In this document: positions 23,401-31,759 of the stretch, one piece after another
Layout: each line of letters opens with the position of its first letter
How positions within the stretch are numbered: position 1 is the first letter of the stretch
Assembly: GCA_031216445.1 (NCBI GenBank)
Contig: CM062214.1
Location: 20,699,001 to 20,763,000, forward strand
Direction: 5' to 3'
Length of the DNA stretch: 64,000 nucleotides
From: Lateolabrax maculatus
Lineage: Eukaryota > Chordata > Actinopteri > Acropomatiformes > Lateolabracidae
Notes under the pieces: model-generated
Seen by the model: the letters and a program-made list of their open reading frames with translations, nothing else
What the model was told of the DNA's origin: nothing
Databases searched by the model: none
Translations under genes and position numbers: made by a program

Positions 23401-26368
23401 TAGTAAGGCCAAGAGACACAGACAAGGAAATGCTAGATGGTTTATGGTCAGGGTAATGGGTCCATTAAGTTGTATGGTGCACAGGTCAATATCAGACTAA
23501 ATATATTCATACATATTAAATATGCTACATCAGAGTATTGTGTGTGCAATATAAAAATTAACTCTGAAGGGCATGTCCTTGAAAATGGTTCTCTTACTGT
23601 AACCTATTTACCGGACTGTACTCTGTGTCTCTTCTCAGCTCCATCTGATGCTCCTGCAAGTGTTGACGGCAAAGCTCTCTCTGCTACAGAAGCCATCGTG
23701 TGGTGGCTTCCTCTCTCACAAAGCAATATAGATGGATACCAGGTCAGTAGAAAATTTTACTGAGGCATGCTGGTTAAAATACGTACCTATGTGTGAGACG
23801 TACTACGGCTCTGGTCACGTAGCAGCTAAAAACATGTTTTATTCTAACACCCATTAATAGGACTTTGTATCCCTTTCCACATGCTATAAATCAGTTATTT
23901 TAAGTGCTGTAAAAACAAGGTTTGTACACCATGCCAGTTTTGGATACTAGCCATCTCACCCCTGTCCCTATGTCCCTGTGTGTCCCAGGTGAAGTACTGG
24001 AGGAATCAGGAAGATAGTGAAGGGGGGGCCCAGAGGGTGGTGGTACCCAGCAAGGAGAACCACACCAGGCTGGAGGGTATGAAGCCCGACTCCAGCTATC
24101 TTATTGAGGTTCGGGGCTACAACTCTGCGGGATACGGGCCGGCCAGCGGGCACCTCCAGATCCACACCAAGAAAGCCCGTATGTTGTACTTCAAAAACAG
24201 TTGATCAGCAAGGATCTGCATGGAAAACAACATGTATCTCAGAGCCCTATTAATAAGACATGTGTCATTTTAATATAACTGTTATTCACTGCCCTTTTTT
24301 GTGTCTTTTACCAGCTCCGAGTCAACCCCCCAAAATAATTGGTAAAAAGTTAAAGGGCCTGTCAGTAAATATCGCCTGGGAGGAAGCAGAACCACGGGCT
24401 AACGAGGCATTGATAAATGGTTACAAAGTGAGTACAGTTCTATATTTACTTTTATACATATTATAATCTCTCTGAAGTGGGGCATTAGCTGCTGGGAACC
24501 TTACATTTCTATATCTTATATGTGTGGATACCCAGGTGTTGTACAGGCAGGAGGGCCACTCCACAGGCACTCTGTACACAACCACTAAACAGTCCATAGA
24601 CCTTCCCCTGCACACAGATGGGAACTATGTGGTGGAGGTCCGGGCACACACAGAGGGGGGAGACGGTGCTGTGGCGCAGATCAGCATCACAGGTAACGGA
24701 GCAGACTCCATCATTTACTTGTCCCTTCTATTTACAATTCTGAATAATATATAATTGTGATCATGGTGCTTGTTTCTTGCCATATCAATAAAGCTTTAGA
24801 TTTTTAAACTAGTCTTTCCTGTTGATTACTATTTTGAAGTAAATCATAGTAGCCAAATATATATTAAAAAAATGTATTTATAAAATTATTAAACTGAAGC
24901 AATCACTAACTGGAAACTTTTAAAGTAGGAAACTCGATAGAAATGTTAAAGCAGAAAACAATTCATTGTGAGATGAAGTTGTTACTGCACAGGTAGTCCT
25001 GGTAAAAGGATTTATTACAGGTCACAGCATGCCCTGATTGCCAACAACAAGAAAGGATGCATACCTTACCTGAAACCCTGGTGAACTGGCTTCTGTAATC
25101 GCTAGTGATTGCTGATTGTGAGTTTTGTAATTTAATATGATTTAATTTATCAGTTTATTAACCCTCTGGAGTCCGTCTATTGATTAGTGATACGCAAATA
25201 TACATACAGCATGTTTTATTTACAGTAACATAACTTTCTTTATCAGGCAGAGACAAGCTCAGAAAACCAGTTGAAAGTGCTGCTGTGGAGAATGTATGTC
25301 TTATGTCTATGACTTTTTTTTTTTTAAATGTTAAAACTGAATTATTAATATTTTTAGCGATTTACAGGCATACATAGACTTTATAACGTCAACATGTATC
25401 CTCATTCTAATTATTAAAAAAAAAACAAATGGAAAGTGGAAAAGAGACAAAAAGATGCTTATTCCTCATGACAAAAGTACTAATTTAGAAGAATGAGTCT
25501 TCCTTTACTCAGTGGTGTTTTATGTTAGATGAACACTGAAATAAAATTTAAAAAATAGTAAAGTAAAAATATTACTGTATTCCATCTTCAACCAGGGTAA
25601 GTTTCACATCAGTGTAACAAAAATAAAGAAAGCCTTTAGTTATCTAATCACATTTTAAATCCATAGTGCTCAGGCGACACAATGTGACTGTTCCTTCCTG
25701 GCCAGCCATTTGCTAGTGAGATTATACCAGGTTCAAAGTTGGCGGTAGGTTATCATTTGTCACAGCTAGAGGGTTCCCATGGGCCAGCGCAGAGCTGTCA
25801 CTTCAGGTTTCATACCTTAGATTGGAGGGCTAAGATGGAAACTTTACGGTCCGTGACTAAATCCTTGATAGCCCACTGACTTGATCCCCTCACTGGCTGA
25901 TGGACTGACAGGTAGGCTGACTGGATGGAGGAGACCTTAAGCCTCTGTAATTGATCTTGATGAGTAGAGGAAACCCCTCCTGTGGTTTCCCTTATCCCTT
26001 ATCGTTCCGTCCAGGCCCAACTGACAGCTTGATTTCACAGACCCGGGAATTTAAGCTGTGGGGGATTTCAAATGCAGGGCATTGACAAATGGAGGGGCAT
26101 TTAAGGTGATCTTCACACAGATGGGGTATAATATCACATTTCACACACCAAATATGGCCTTTAGTTTGATGGATGAGGGCTGGACACTCAAGGGAAATGT
26201 ATTTTTTTTCCCCTCAAATCAGCAGCAAATTTGACTATCAGTTAATTTTTAAGCAAAAACTGACATGTCTTCATCTCTGTGTGTCTCTCAGGTGGAGGTG
26301 TCATGGCCGCCCAGTCTGTCGGCGTACTCTCCCTGCTCCTGGTGGCTCTCCTCTGCCTGAACCTCTGA
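776..26368 (+). CDS. cntn1: Contactin-1 (split gene, 5' end missing)
   Basis: This is a GPI-anchored neural cell-adhesion protein of the contactin (F3) family, which acts on the outer face of axon membranes and, with Caspr and neurofascin-155, builds paranodal junctions. Joining 776-814, 8277-8403, 9343-9521, 9898-9993, 10955-11161, 12393-12492, 13008-13189, 13465-13589, 14099-14216, 14527-14674, 15573-15700, 16372-16544, 17456-17579, 20463-20624, 20948-21097, 21698-21768, 22309-22543, 23639-23742, 23989-24178, 24315-24427, 24536-24692 and 26292-26368 gives one open frame of about 1000 residues. Mammalian contactin-1 is about 1020, so only the signal peptide seems missing. Six Ig domains, each with its Cys pair, precede four FnIII domains and a hydrophobic tail. 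Motifs such as YGPVFEEQP, KRRFVSQ, FPEWVEHI, SDVGGGGG and DNHSPISKYTIQ match contactin-1 better than contactin-2 or -3/4/5/6. Whether this is the teleost a or b paralogue is not decided. Confidence 0.95.
939..1027. repeat. (CA)n microsatellite
   Basis: About 89 nt of CA dinucleotides with a few interruptions (CGGA near 968, ATAC near 985), lying in the first cntn1 intron. Open frames across it on both strands are artefacts of the repeat. Confidence 0.97.
2303..2765. mobile_element. Non-autonomous DNA element with terminal inverted repeats
   Basis: The left end carries CAACATTTTGGGAA followed by TTATTTTCTTTC. The right end carries the inverse (GAAAGTAAATA then TTTCCCAAAATGTCG), so about 35 nt of imperfect terminal inverted repeats enclose about 390 nt without a coding frame. 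The body (AGCTACAGCCAGC, TTAGCATAAAGACTG, TTTGTTTAATCTGTAC) belongs to a dispersed family I recognise as common in percomorph fish. Family name not assigned; ends approximate. Confidence 0.75.
3948..4103 (-). repeat. Dispersed repeat, GATTAATCGATTA-type family
   Basis: Contains GGTTAATCGAGAAAATAGTC, TATAGATTAATCAATAATGA and CTTTGGGCTGTGGGAAATT. These blocks recur at 38220-38466 and, in part, at 63916-64000. It is a very common teleost interspersed sequence with AT-rich palindromic ends; I read it as reversed relative to the 63916 copy. Confidence 0.7.
5107..5568. mobile_element. Miniature inverted-repeat transposable element
   Basis: Begins TAGTCTGGAACCAGA and ends TCTGGCAATGCCAGGCTA, whose reverse complement is TAGCCTGGCATTGCCAGA, so the termini are imperfect inverted repeats. 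The body is non-coding and fairly GC-rich, and includes CGAACCAATCACA and CTGATTGGTTGTCTCCACC. It has the look of a known teleost miniature element, about 460 nt long. Confidence 0.75.
5860..6160 (+). repeat. Dispersed repeat, AATCCATCCAATAGTT family, copy 1
   Basis: Contains GGCAATCCATCCAATAGTT, ATTGAGATATTTCAGTC and CCATGAATGTCTTCACAAAA. The same blocks recur at about 41260-41520 and 51470-51730. Within the element the unit is itself partly duplicated. The ORF starting at 6139 grows out of its end and is not a gene. Confidence 0.7.
8277..8403 (+). CDS. cntn1: cntn1 exon: Ig1, first half
   Basis: Acceptor CCGGCAG, donor CAA|GTAACA, phases 1 in and 2 out. The residues run from EATGYGPVFEEQP through VDTIYPEES to CRARATPPATY. 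The Cys of MSCRA is the first Ig1 disulphide half. The match to the contactin-1 start of Ig1 is close. Confidence 0.95.
9343..9521 (+). CDS. cntn1: cntn1 exon: Ig1, second half
   Basis: Acceptor TTGTTGCAG, donor GGAT|GTAAGT. It opens with the invariant Ig Trp (YKWMLGD across the junction) and continues with VGGNLVISNP and the second Cys in GNYYCLASNMYG. It ends at the Ig1-Ig2 linker (ASVQFG). Confidence 0.96.
9898..9993 (+). CDS. cntn1: cntn1 exon: Ig2, first half
   Basis: Acceptor CTCTCTCAG, donor CAG|GTACAG, phase 1 at both ends. It encodes YLDLFSSEERESVHVKEGQG then VLLCAPPPHYP, with the first Ig2 Cys. Contactin-1 has the closely similar YLDPFPPEERPEV at this point. Confidence 0.95.
10225..10277. 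repeat. Compound (TG)n(TATG)n(TA)n microsatellite
   Basis: GT repeats pass through GTAT repeats into an AT run in the intron between the two Ig2 exons. Confidence 0.95.
10955..11161 (+). CDS. cntn1: cntn1 exon: Ig2, second half
   Basis: Acceptor TCTATGCAG; donor C|GTTAGT, a less usual form. Phase 1 at both ends. It encodes ELSFRWILNEFPTFIPLDKR, FVSQITGNLYISKVD, the second Cys in GNYSCIASS, and SKSVFSNYIPLVPLAE. KRRFVSQ, GNLYI and the NYSC sequon are contactin hallmarks. Confidence 0.96.
11405..11431. repeat. (TG)n microsatellite
   Basis: Uninterrupted GT dinucleotides in the intron between Ig2 and Ig3. Confidence 0.95.
11564..12101. mobile_element. Probable inverted-repeat miniature element
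   Basis: The left end reads AGCATGTAAACACCATATCC then TGGTTT. The right end reads AAACCAGGAT, then AGATACTAGTGTGCATGT, an imperfect inverse. Such CATGTAAAC...ATCCTGG termini are familiar from teleost miniature elements. The inside is non-coding. Ends and family are tentative. Confidence 0.45.
12393..12492 (+). CDS. cntn1: cntn1 exon: Ig3, first half
   Basis: Acceptor TTCCTCTCAG, donor GGAA|GTAAGT. It encodes RKYPADLKVKFPDTTALVGQ then NITLECFALG; the Cys is the first of Ig3 and NIT is a potential N-glycosylation site. The next residue, Asn, is split across the junction. Confidence 0.96.
13008..13189 (+). CDS. cntn1: cntn1 exon: Ig3, second half
   Basis: Acceptor CCCCTCCCAG, donor AAG|GTAAGA. 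It encodes NPVPEIRWKKKDGK, an Ig strand pair, GTYQCEAMNSRGKDYHEA and the strand ARVSVE. The Cys in YQCEA pairs with ECFAL of the preceding exon. Confidence 0.96.
13465..13589 (+). CDS. cntn1: cntn1 exon: Ig4, first half
   Basis: Acceptor CATTTGCAG, donor TTG|GTAATA, leaving in phase 0. It encodes AFPEWVEHISSTEKDL, then YTMSCKASGKPKP and IRWLKNGEL. FPEWVEHI is nearly identical in contactin-1 and distinguishes it from contactin-2. Confidence 0.96.
14099..14216 (+). CDS. cntn1: cntn1 exon: Ig4, second half
   Basis: Acceptor CTTCCACAG, donor TTTG|GTGAGT. It encodes FDKQEMRFSSLTFDDSG, MYQCIAENHHG and VIYANAELRVF. The second Ig4 Cys and the YANAEL strand fit contactin-1. Confidence 0.95.
14527..14674 (+). 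CDS. cntn1: cntn1 exon: Ig5, first half
   Basis: Acceptor CCCCCTCAG, donor CCAG|GTGAGC. It encodes ACAPTFEHNPVKKVLAAKNG, VVIECRPKAAPKPAFSWSK and LLSNSTR (a glycosylation sequon). APTFE-NP-KK--LAAK and PKAAPKP-FSWSK are contactin-1 signatures. Confidence 0.96.
15573..15700 (+). CDS. cntn1: cntn1 exon: Ig5, second half, with GC donor
   Basis: Acceptor GTTCTCCTCAG. It encodes VFIWEDGSLEILNVTRADEG, YTCFAENDRGKANSTG and SLEVT, with two N-glycosylation sequons. The frame can join the next exon only if this one ends at 15700. The intron then starts GCAAGT, a GC-AG intron with an otherwise ideal donor (ACAG|GCAAGT). The nearby GT at 15694 (GAG|GTTACA) would break the frame. Confidence 0.93.
16372..16544 (+). 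CDS. cntn1: cntn1 exon: Ig6, first half
   Basis: Acceptor TTTTTTCCCCCAG, donor CCCA|GTGAGA, leaving in phase 0. It encodes STKITLAPSNSDVKVG, MQCAASHDPSLDITFIWSLD and VIDLHKDSQHYERTP. CAASHDPSLD closely follows the contactin-1 Ig6 sequence. Confidence 0.95.
17456..17579 (+). CDS. cntn1: cntn1 exon: Ig6, second half
   Basis: Acceptor GTTTTGTGCAG, donor AGGG|GTAAGT. It encodes NGSSNGELLIKNAQLKHAG, LYTCTAQTPIDYVTA and LLVVRG. NAQLKHAG-YTCTAQT is practically invariant in contactin-1. The exon ends at the Ig6-FnIII boundary. Confidence 0.96.
20463..20624 (+). CDS. cntn1: cntn1 exon: FnIII-1, first half
   Basis: Acceptor TTTACCCCAG, donor ACAT|GTGAGA. It encodes PPGAPGGVRVTNKTDKTVTL, QWSRGADNHSPISKYTIQYR and VWKNATT. 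The RGPPG-PGG linker and SRG-DNHSPISKYTIQ are shared by contactin-1 proteins. Confidence 0.95.
20948..21097 (+). CDS. cntn1: cntn1 exon: FnIII-1, second half
   Basis: Acceptor TTGTCTCTAG, donor GCAG|GTAAGA. It encodes PAVVEGNTEIATVVDLFPW, MEYEFRVIATNTLGTGEPS and KEKTLEA. PWMEYEFRV-ATNTLG-GEPSI matches contactin-1 almost residue for residue. Confidence 0.96.
21698..21768 (+). CDS. cntn1: cntn1 exon: FnIII-2, first part
   Basis: Acceptor CTCATTGTAG, donor AAG|GTAGGT, leaving in phase 0. This short exon encodes VAPSDVGGGGGTSRELTITW, the glycine-rich hinge between FnIII-1 and FnIII-2 that is diagnostic of contactin-1. Confidence 0.95.
22309..22543 (+). CDS. cntn1: cntn1 exon: FnIII-2, main part
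   Basis: Acceptor TTCTGTCATCAG, donor GATG|GTAAGT. It encodes YYYGPNFGYIVAFKP, KRYVHKDSSIPPSTEFHVKV, KAFNSKGEGPFSL and SAQD. FGYIVAFKP, RYVHKD, PST-F-VKVKAFN-KG-GP-SL and SAQD are all shared with contactin-1. Confidence 0.96.
22994..23007. promoter_or_regulatory. X-box (RFX-type) palindrome in a cntn1 intron
   Basis: GTTGCCATGGTAAC fits the RFX consensus GTNRCC-N(0-3)-RGYAAC at every position, with both half-sites and a 2-nt spacer. It sits in the intron between FnIII-2 and FnIII-3. RFX factors act in neural and ciliated cells; occupancy here is inference. Confidence 0.45.
23639..23742 (+). CDS. cntn1: cntn1 exon: FnIII-3, first half
   Basis: Acceptor TCTCTTCTCAG, donor CAG|GTCAGT. It encodes APSDAPASVDGKALSATEAI and VWWLPLSQSNIDGYQ. 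This is one of the more diverged parts of the protein, as in other contactins. Confidence 0.93.
23989..24178 (+). CDS. cntn1: cntn1 exon: FnIII-3, second half
   Basis: Acceptor GTGTCCCAG, donor CCC|GTATGT. It encodes VKYWRNQEDSEGGAQRVVV, NHTRLEGMKPDSSYLIEV and RGYNSAGYGPASGH to TKKA. YW, the L--L-PD--Y-IEV strand and YNSAG-GP are typical of contactin FnIII-3. Confidence 0.94.
24315..24427 (+). CDS. cntn1: cntn1 exon: FnIII-4, first half
   Basis: Acceptor CTTTTACCAG, donor AAA|GTGAGT, leaving in phase 0. It encodes PPSQPPKIIGKKLKGLSVNI, AWEEAEPRANEALINGYK. The KAPPSQPP linker is the same as in contactin-1. Confidence 0.94.
24536..24692 (+). CDS. cntn1: cntn1 exon: FnIII-4, second half
   Basis: Acceptor GATACCCAG, donor ACAG|GTAACG. 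It encodes VLYRQEGHSTGTLYTTTKQS, then YVVEVRAHTEGGDGAVAQIS and ITG. YVVEVRAH--GGDG-V-Q--I is the conserved end of contactin-1 FnIII-4. Confidence 0.96.
26292..26368 (+). CDS. cntn1: cntn1 last coding exon: GPI-anchor signal
   Basis: Acceptor GTGTCTCTCAG, stop TGA at 26366. The residues GGGVMAAQSVGVLSLLLVAL then LCLNL form a small-residue cleavage region followed by a hydrophobic tail with no cytoplasmic extension. This is the arrangement of a GPI-attachment signal, as in mammalian contactin-1. The omega residue is probably one of the small residues before the hydrophobic run, but I did not compute it. Confidence 0.93.
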
Positions 26369-28635
26369 ATGTAGCACCATCTTTGTCTTCACTTCCCGTG
26401 AAGGAGACTCTTTATGGTTGACGCCTATAAGGACTTTGGGACTCTTTCCATAAAACCTTTGGTTCCACCCTATAACCCTGGGACGCCATATTCCAACTCT
26501 TACCCTCTGGAATATGTTTGTGGAAATAGACACAGAAATGGAAAAATTGGAAATGGACAAAGACATCCCTTATTTATCCACAAAAAAGCCTCTTTGGAGG
26601 AGTGTCAAAGGAGTTCTGTCAACTTTTTAAATATGCCTTATATAAATGACTGCACTTATCTTTCACAATAACTTGTTTTAAAATGGATCATGACTGAAAG
26701 TGTGAACCTTATACTCATACAGCCGACCTTTGTTATATATAGAAATGTAGGCTTCATTTGATCTGTGATGTTTTGAAAACTTTACCCTACAGTGCATTCC
26801 ATAGTATGAGGTAAACAAGTAGCTGTGAAGGATAAGTGTATGAGTTTATAAAAATGTCTTTGTCTTTCTTTACTTGCAGTTCAGTGGCATTTTCTTCTAT
26901 GTTCTTTTTAAAATGAAGCACACCCTTTGTTACACAGATACAGTCAAAGCAAATCTTGTCCTCTCATACTTGATTTTTATTAACAAACATCATAGAGGAA
27001 AGAGCAATTTATGTCATGCTGAAATAATATATCCAATAATTGATATGGTTTTTCTATGTAATATACTATTGATGTTCTTTGAAAAAATAGATTTTTGACC
27101 TGCAATCAATGCTTATTTCCAAATCATAACATGAGCTCTATTAATACAATACCACTTTCAAATCTTGTGCATGTTGACATTGTAACATGGAAAGAAAAGT
27201 TTGAAATTGTTCAAAAGTGTTTGGGAGTGTAGGCACATGAACCCATATTTGCAAAGCTGAATGTAAAGCAAACCACCACAGGAACAGAAGTGAACTAGAC
27301 AACATATCAGACACTTACAAATGCAAAACTGCAGTAAACAATGTGTGACAGTGGTTATTTTGATTGCTTGCCACCTCTGGTTATATGTGTACAACTTTGC
27401 AGTGCCGCAACATCTGGGTCAATATTGAGACTGAAAACTGCTCCATGTTTGTGAACTAAACCTAAGCTAAAAAAAAAAACCTTTTGTTTTGACTGTATCA
27501 TAAGGACCTCAGTGGTACCCGCTGGTGCTTTGTAAAGAATGTTGGCATTTTATTTAGTGTAAACATTTTCATTTCATCTCTCTCGTTTATGGCTTTGTGA
27601 GAGAGTCACTATTAACAGTTACAGTGAACGGTAGCGACGCTCATGTCCTCCAATAATTGTGCAATGTCTGATTCTTCTGTGGCTACTTTATATTTTCTAA
27701 TAACACAACTTGGCTAGCTCCAATAACAGTGATCTAGTATATTTCATTTTTCATTATCTGGTATAAACAGAAGCATAAGCAAAGCCATCCATGTCAACGG
27801 TAAGAGCCCAGTAAGCTCATGACGTTGTTTCCACTGCGTTACTTTTGTCTTTTTATTAACGTGATCAGAGATATATAAACATTATCAACTGTCGTTTTTG
27901 TTTATGATTATTATATTTGTATGTCATGACCCACCTCTAGCTGGACAGTTTAAAGTTTATTTCCCTCGAAAGGAGGAACAAATGCTGTGTTTTAAAATTC
28001 CTCTGATTCATTTCTTGTGTAACTGATGCTGGCCATGCTTCTACATTGTGACTATATCAACATCCACCACAAAGTGCTTTTCCCAGTTTCCCTTCATGCG
28101 ACAAATCATAAAAAGAGTTGCCAAATGCATGAATGCCTTGAACTTTGACATTTTGGACGAAGCAGTGGCTCTACATTCTAACATGCATGACATTGGAGAT
28201 GAAGTGGCACATTACTTTGCAACAAATCAACATTATAGCAACTTCTCAACCTCTCGGCTTCATATGAAATACATTCCATTCCTGAGTGACATCCCTTTAC
28301 GTCAGAGACCGTGTAGATCTAAGCCTAATGTGTGCTTTATCTGCTAAGCTTCATCAAGCCAGTCATCTCATGTAAAGTCTTGGGGAGAGGAGTTTTTTAG
28401 AGAGAAAATCTTAAACTGACTAAAGGAATCTCACTCATTAAAGTACAGAAATGGTCCTGTAGTCTCACGCACATGATGGTTGGGATTTGATAGCGTCACT
28501 GGTGGCAGTGGCGGCATGTTTGGCTATTTGCTGAAGTTCAGTGCTTCGCTGGACTTGAACGGTACTTGTGAGGGATGGAACTGGAACTTCTCATTAGCTG
28601 GACAAGGAACAATAAAAGTGTAGTTAACTATTAAA
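26369..28635 (+). other. cntn1: cntn1 3' untranslated region
   Basis: About 2.25 kb of AT-rich sequence follow the TGA at 26366. I found no AATAAA before 28611, so a long 3'UTR is inferred. An ATTAAA at 28437 could serve as an earlier signal. A 99-codon ORF at 28048-28347 lies inside and is taken as chance. The end is approximate. Confidence 0.65.
28611..28616 (+). terminator. Polyadenylation signal, cntn1
   Basis: AATAAA is followed about 20-50 nt later by a GT/T-rich stretch (TGTGCTTTTCTCTGTTGTTTT), the usual arrangement of signal and downstream element. Cleavage would be near 28630-28640. Confidence 0.65.
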
Positions 28636-28800
28636 GTGCTCTGTGCTTTTCTCTGTTGTTTTGCAGTGACTCTTCTGTCTTGGGGAGTACTGATCAATGG
28701 GAGTTAACCGTAAGCCTCTCAAGAGTGTGAGTGCAACTAAAAACTATGCGAGTCTCAGAGCATTTATGGCTGAGTACTGGTGTGACTCAGGTTCACAGTC

Positions 28801-29365
28801 CATGGTGGAAGAAGTATTGAGAGTCTTAAGTAAAAGTAGCTATACAACAATGTAAAAATACCTTTACATTAAATTAAACATCTAAGTCAAAGTACATAAT
28901 TATGAGCAAAATGTGGCTTAACATCATAATTAAACGTACTCGGTATGCAGAATGGCTCACCACAAAGAATGATATACCAGCCATATTACAACAAGGCAAC
29001 CCAAATGTTGTCCAAATAAATAGCTTAAGACTCATCGATAAAGTTTTGATAAATATGTTAATAATGTTTGTTGGTAGGTAATGTTTTGGTAGAGCTACTT
29101 TAAACACTGTTGGGAAGCTATAACAATGCATAATATTTTATAAGATCCTTATATATTTGATATGTACAATATTAATCTGCAAACTAACTGGTAACTTCAG
29201 CTGTCAGATAAATGTTTTGCGATAAAAAGTATAGTGTTTCCCTCTGAGATGTAGTGGAGGAGAGGTGTAAAAGAACACAAGATGGAAATACTTTCTTGAA
29301 TAAAGTACAAGTACCTGAAAATTGTTCTTAAGTAAATGTACTGTACTTAGTTAGATTCCACCGCT
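28801..29365. mobile_element. Miniature inverted-repeat element, TGGTGGAAGAAGTA family
   Basis: Starts TGGTGGAAGAAGTATTGAG and ends TTAGATTCCACCGCTCTCAG, an imperfect inverted terminal pair. Inside are AGTAAAAGTAGC, ATGGAAATACTTTC and AATAAAGTACAAGTACCTG, blocks of an abundant teleost family. A partial second copy is at 39990-40196. Confidence 0.75.
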
Positions 29366-30076
29366 CTCAGTCTAAGACTAAACTGGAGTTTCAATTCACC
29401 TCAATTGTGGTGTCACTGTTCAGCAGTAAAAGTGTAAGAGGTCCAAAAAATGACTCAAACTCTCAAGTAAGTGGAGATATTAATGGCTAAAATAGTGGAT
29501 GAGTACAAATCAAAAAGAAGTTTGAACATACATTATGTTGTGCCCACGTTATTTTTTACAGTTGTTTTTATTGCTACAATGTACAAAAAATATAAAGATG
29601 AGGAACTTAAACAGCTAGACAGCTTAAGGAAAGATGCTTAATATACCAATACATTCAACTCAGGTTTTCCCTTTGCTTTGATAGACCTCTGTAGAACAAT
29701 GTAAGTTATGGAAAAACCATCCCACCACAAAGTCCATTTAGTCGCTGGTCTGGAGATTTCAATCACAAGACACGATCTTTATCATATTAATTCACTGAAT
29801 AAGGATTCTAAATGCGTGCCCTATTTATTGTGTTGCACCATAGATAAAAAGCTGTACAAATGACTTAAAATGTCATGGAAAAAGTCCCAATTAAAAGTTT
29901 TAGTTCACAGTAAGTCAGCCTGAGTTCACTGATGAATGAATCATGAATTGAATCAGGGTGGACTGGCAGTCTGAAATACTGATGTTATTGTTAGATTGGA
30001 GTTCAGCCATGAGGGCTAAAGCAATGAAGACACCCCAGCAGAATATTTCCAGTTCAGCATGAACACAGTTTCACTT

Positions 30077-30133
<57 letters not shown>

Positions 30134-31650
30134 TTAGGACATATACCCCACTGGGGTCTGAAAACTGGTGCTTTTCTCTCTGCTCTTAAATGTGCCAAAG
30201 TGCCGACACTCCTGAAGTGGATTTAAATAAAAATTCTGCAAAAATGAAGCTCTGTTTGAAAAAAACACTTGATCACTTGTATCCTTAGTCATTGCTGCCT
30301 TGGGATTAAAATAACTTATACAGAACTGTAACTTTTATGTGTGAAATATTCATAGCAGTGTTTCAGCTCTCATGTACCAAATAAGAGAAACTAGAGCGTC
30401 ATTTATGATTTATGAGTACCTTCCATTATCAACTCAAGCATTTGCAATTCATGTGTGAATTTTTTCTTTTCTTTTTTAACCATGTCTGTGTCCAGGATAA
30501 ATCTATTCTTTACCAGTAACAAATATATCAGAGAAAGTGATTCAATCTGTCCTCCATTACAGATAAGGCCAACTTTGTCATTTAGTAGTTTTTCAGGCAG
30601 AAACAGCTGTTGGAGTTTTGTCTCCTATCAGGTATCCAGCAGATGAAAAGCAGATTGATATCAATTCTCTTGTGGATTAGTTCAGACCAAAGGAATCAGA
30701 TTTTAGATTTCTTATTGAGCTTTTAGGTCACCTCTCCGTTTCAGTCAGGGGTCTCAATGGTTAATGAAAATTAGCTGACAGAAAGAACAAAAGACAGAGA
30801 TAACTTTATTTTTTTTTCCTGTGGCTTATCAGTCCAAGCATATGGCCTGTGTGATAGGTCTGCTCCCAGGTGGCAGGGTAACACTTTCCCCCAAAACACA
30901 CTCACAATCATTGTTACCCAGGCCGCTGCTTGGTTCAGTCTGACTGCTCCTCCAGATCACATCCTCCAGACTGGAAACTCATCTGCTTCTGGAAATAGTG
31001 CTATTTGCTGACAGTGGATTTAAAAAGATTTAATTTAATATCACATAAAGTAACACAAGAGCTACTATTTCATTTACAGTGATTGACAGGGGGGGGAAAA
31101 AATACATTGGTCAGACGTCCTTGTGCATGTGTTTTTGCAGACAGGTGTGCAGTCCCGGGACAGATTGTGCTTTTGTCTTGGTAAATCTACACCTTTTCTC
31201 CGTCACCTCAGACAACACAAAACATACTTTAAAGTGCTGCACAGCAGACTGGAACCAGACTGCTTCGCTGGGAGACCTGAAACGTGATGCCCTCGCTGAG
31301 ATGCCTGCAATATGTCATGCCGTGTCAGGCAGCGGGACTGGCCTGGACTCATGCAGGAAGGCTTTATAAGCGAAGGTCTCCTTGCAGATATAGTGTTACA
31401 GGCCAGGATCTGGCCACTGAAGGACCATCAGCCCCTTGAGACCAGTTTCACTGACACATCACCACTGCAGGTCCCGCCCCGGAGGTAGACTGAATTCATT
31501 AAACAGTGTTAACATGAGGCACAAAATAATAATAGTGATAATGCCAATCATGATGTGGAAACTTAAAACTCTTTAACTGAGTCGTTTCCATCTTAATTTG
31601 AGGAGTCTGCAGCCAAGTGAACCACTTGGTAGCGTGTGAGAAAATGAGCG
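29366..31650. other. Intergenic gap, cntn1 to pdzrn4-like gene
   Basis: AT-rich DNA with a (CA)n tract at 30081-30129. GC content begins to rise past about 31440, where TCCCGCCCCGG looks like a GC box. No coding exon, and in particular no RING-finger exon, is visible on the + strand. Confidence 0.65.
30081..30129. repeat. (CA)n microsatellite
   Basis: Perfect CA dinucleotides for about 49 nt. Confidence 0.97.
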
Positions 31651-31759
31651 ACCTCTGCTGGTGAGGATTCACAACACACACCAAGTCCACGGCTCCCACC
31701 GCAGCCGCACACAGTCCAACCAAAGTGCGCGGAACTAAATTAAACTGCACTTAAAAACC

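Larger units (their letters stand above)
20625..26291 (+). other. cntn1 introns across the FnIII region
   Basis: Short introns (0.1-1.1 kb) are followed by a 1.6-kb intron (24693-26291) before the GPI exon. The intron 22544-23638 contains the palindromic X-box at 22994. The 24.8-25.6 kb stretch is strongly AT-rich with A/T runs. No extra exon is supported. Confidence 0.7.

Noticed and set aside
8277..26368. Assignment to contactin-2 (TAG-1) instead of contactin-1
   Set aside because: PPPHYP and YGPVFEEQP are shared with contactin-2, but FPEWVEHI, SDVGGGGG with RYVHKD, CAASHDPSLD and the FnIII-4 end fit contactin-1 better.
28048..28347. 99-codon ORF in the cntn1 3'UTR
   Set aside because: Ordinary composition, no known domain, and it lies downstream of the stop within the presumed UTR.
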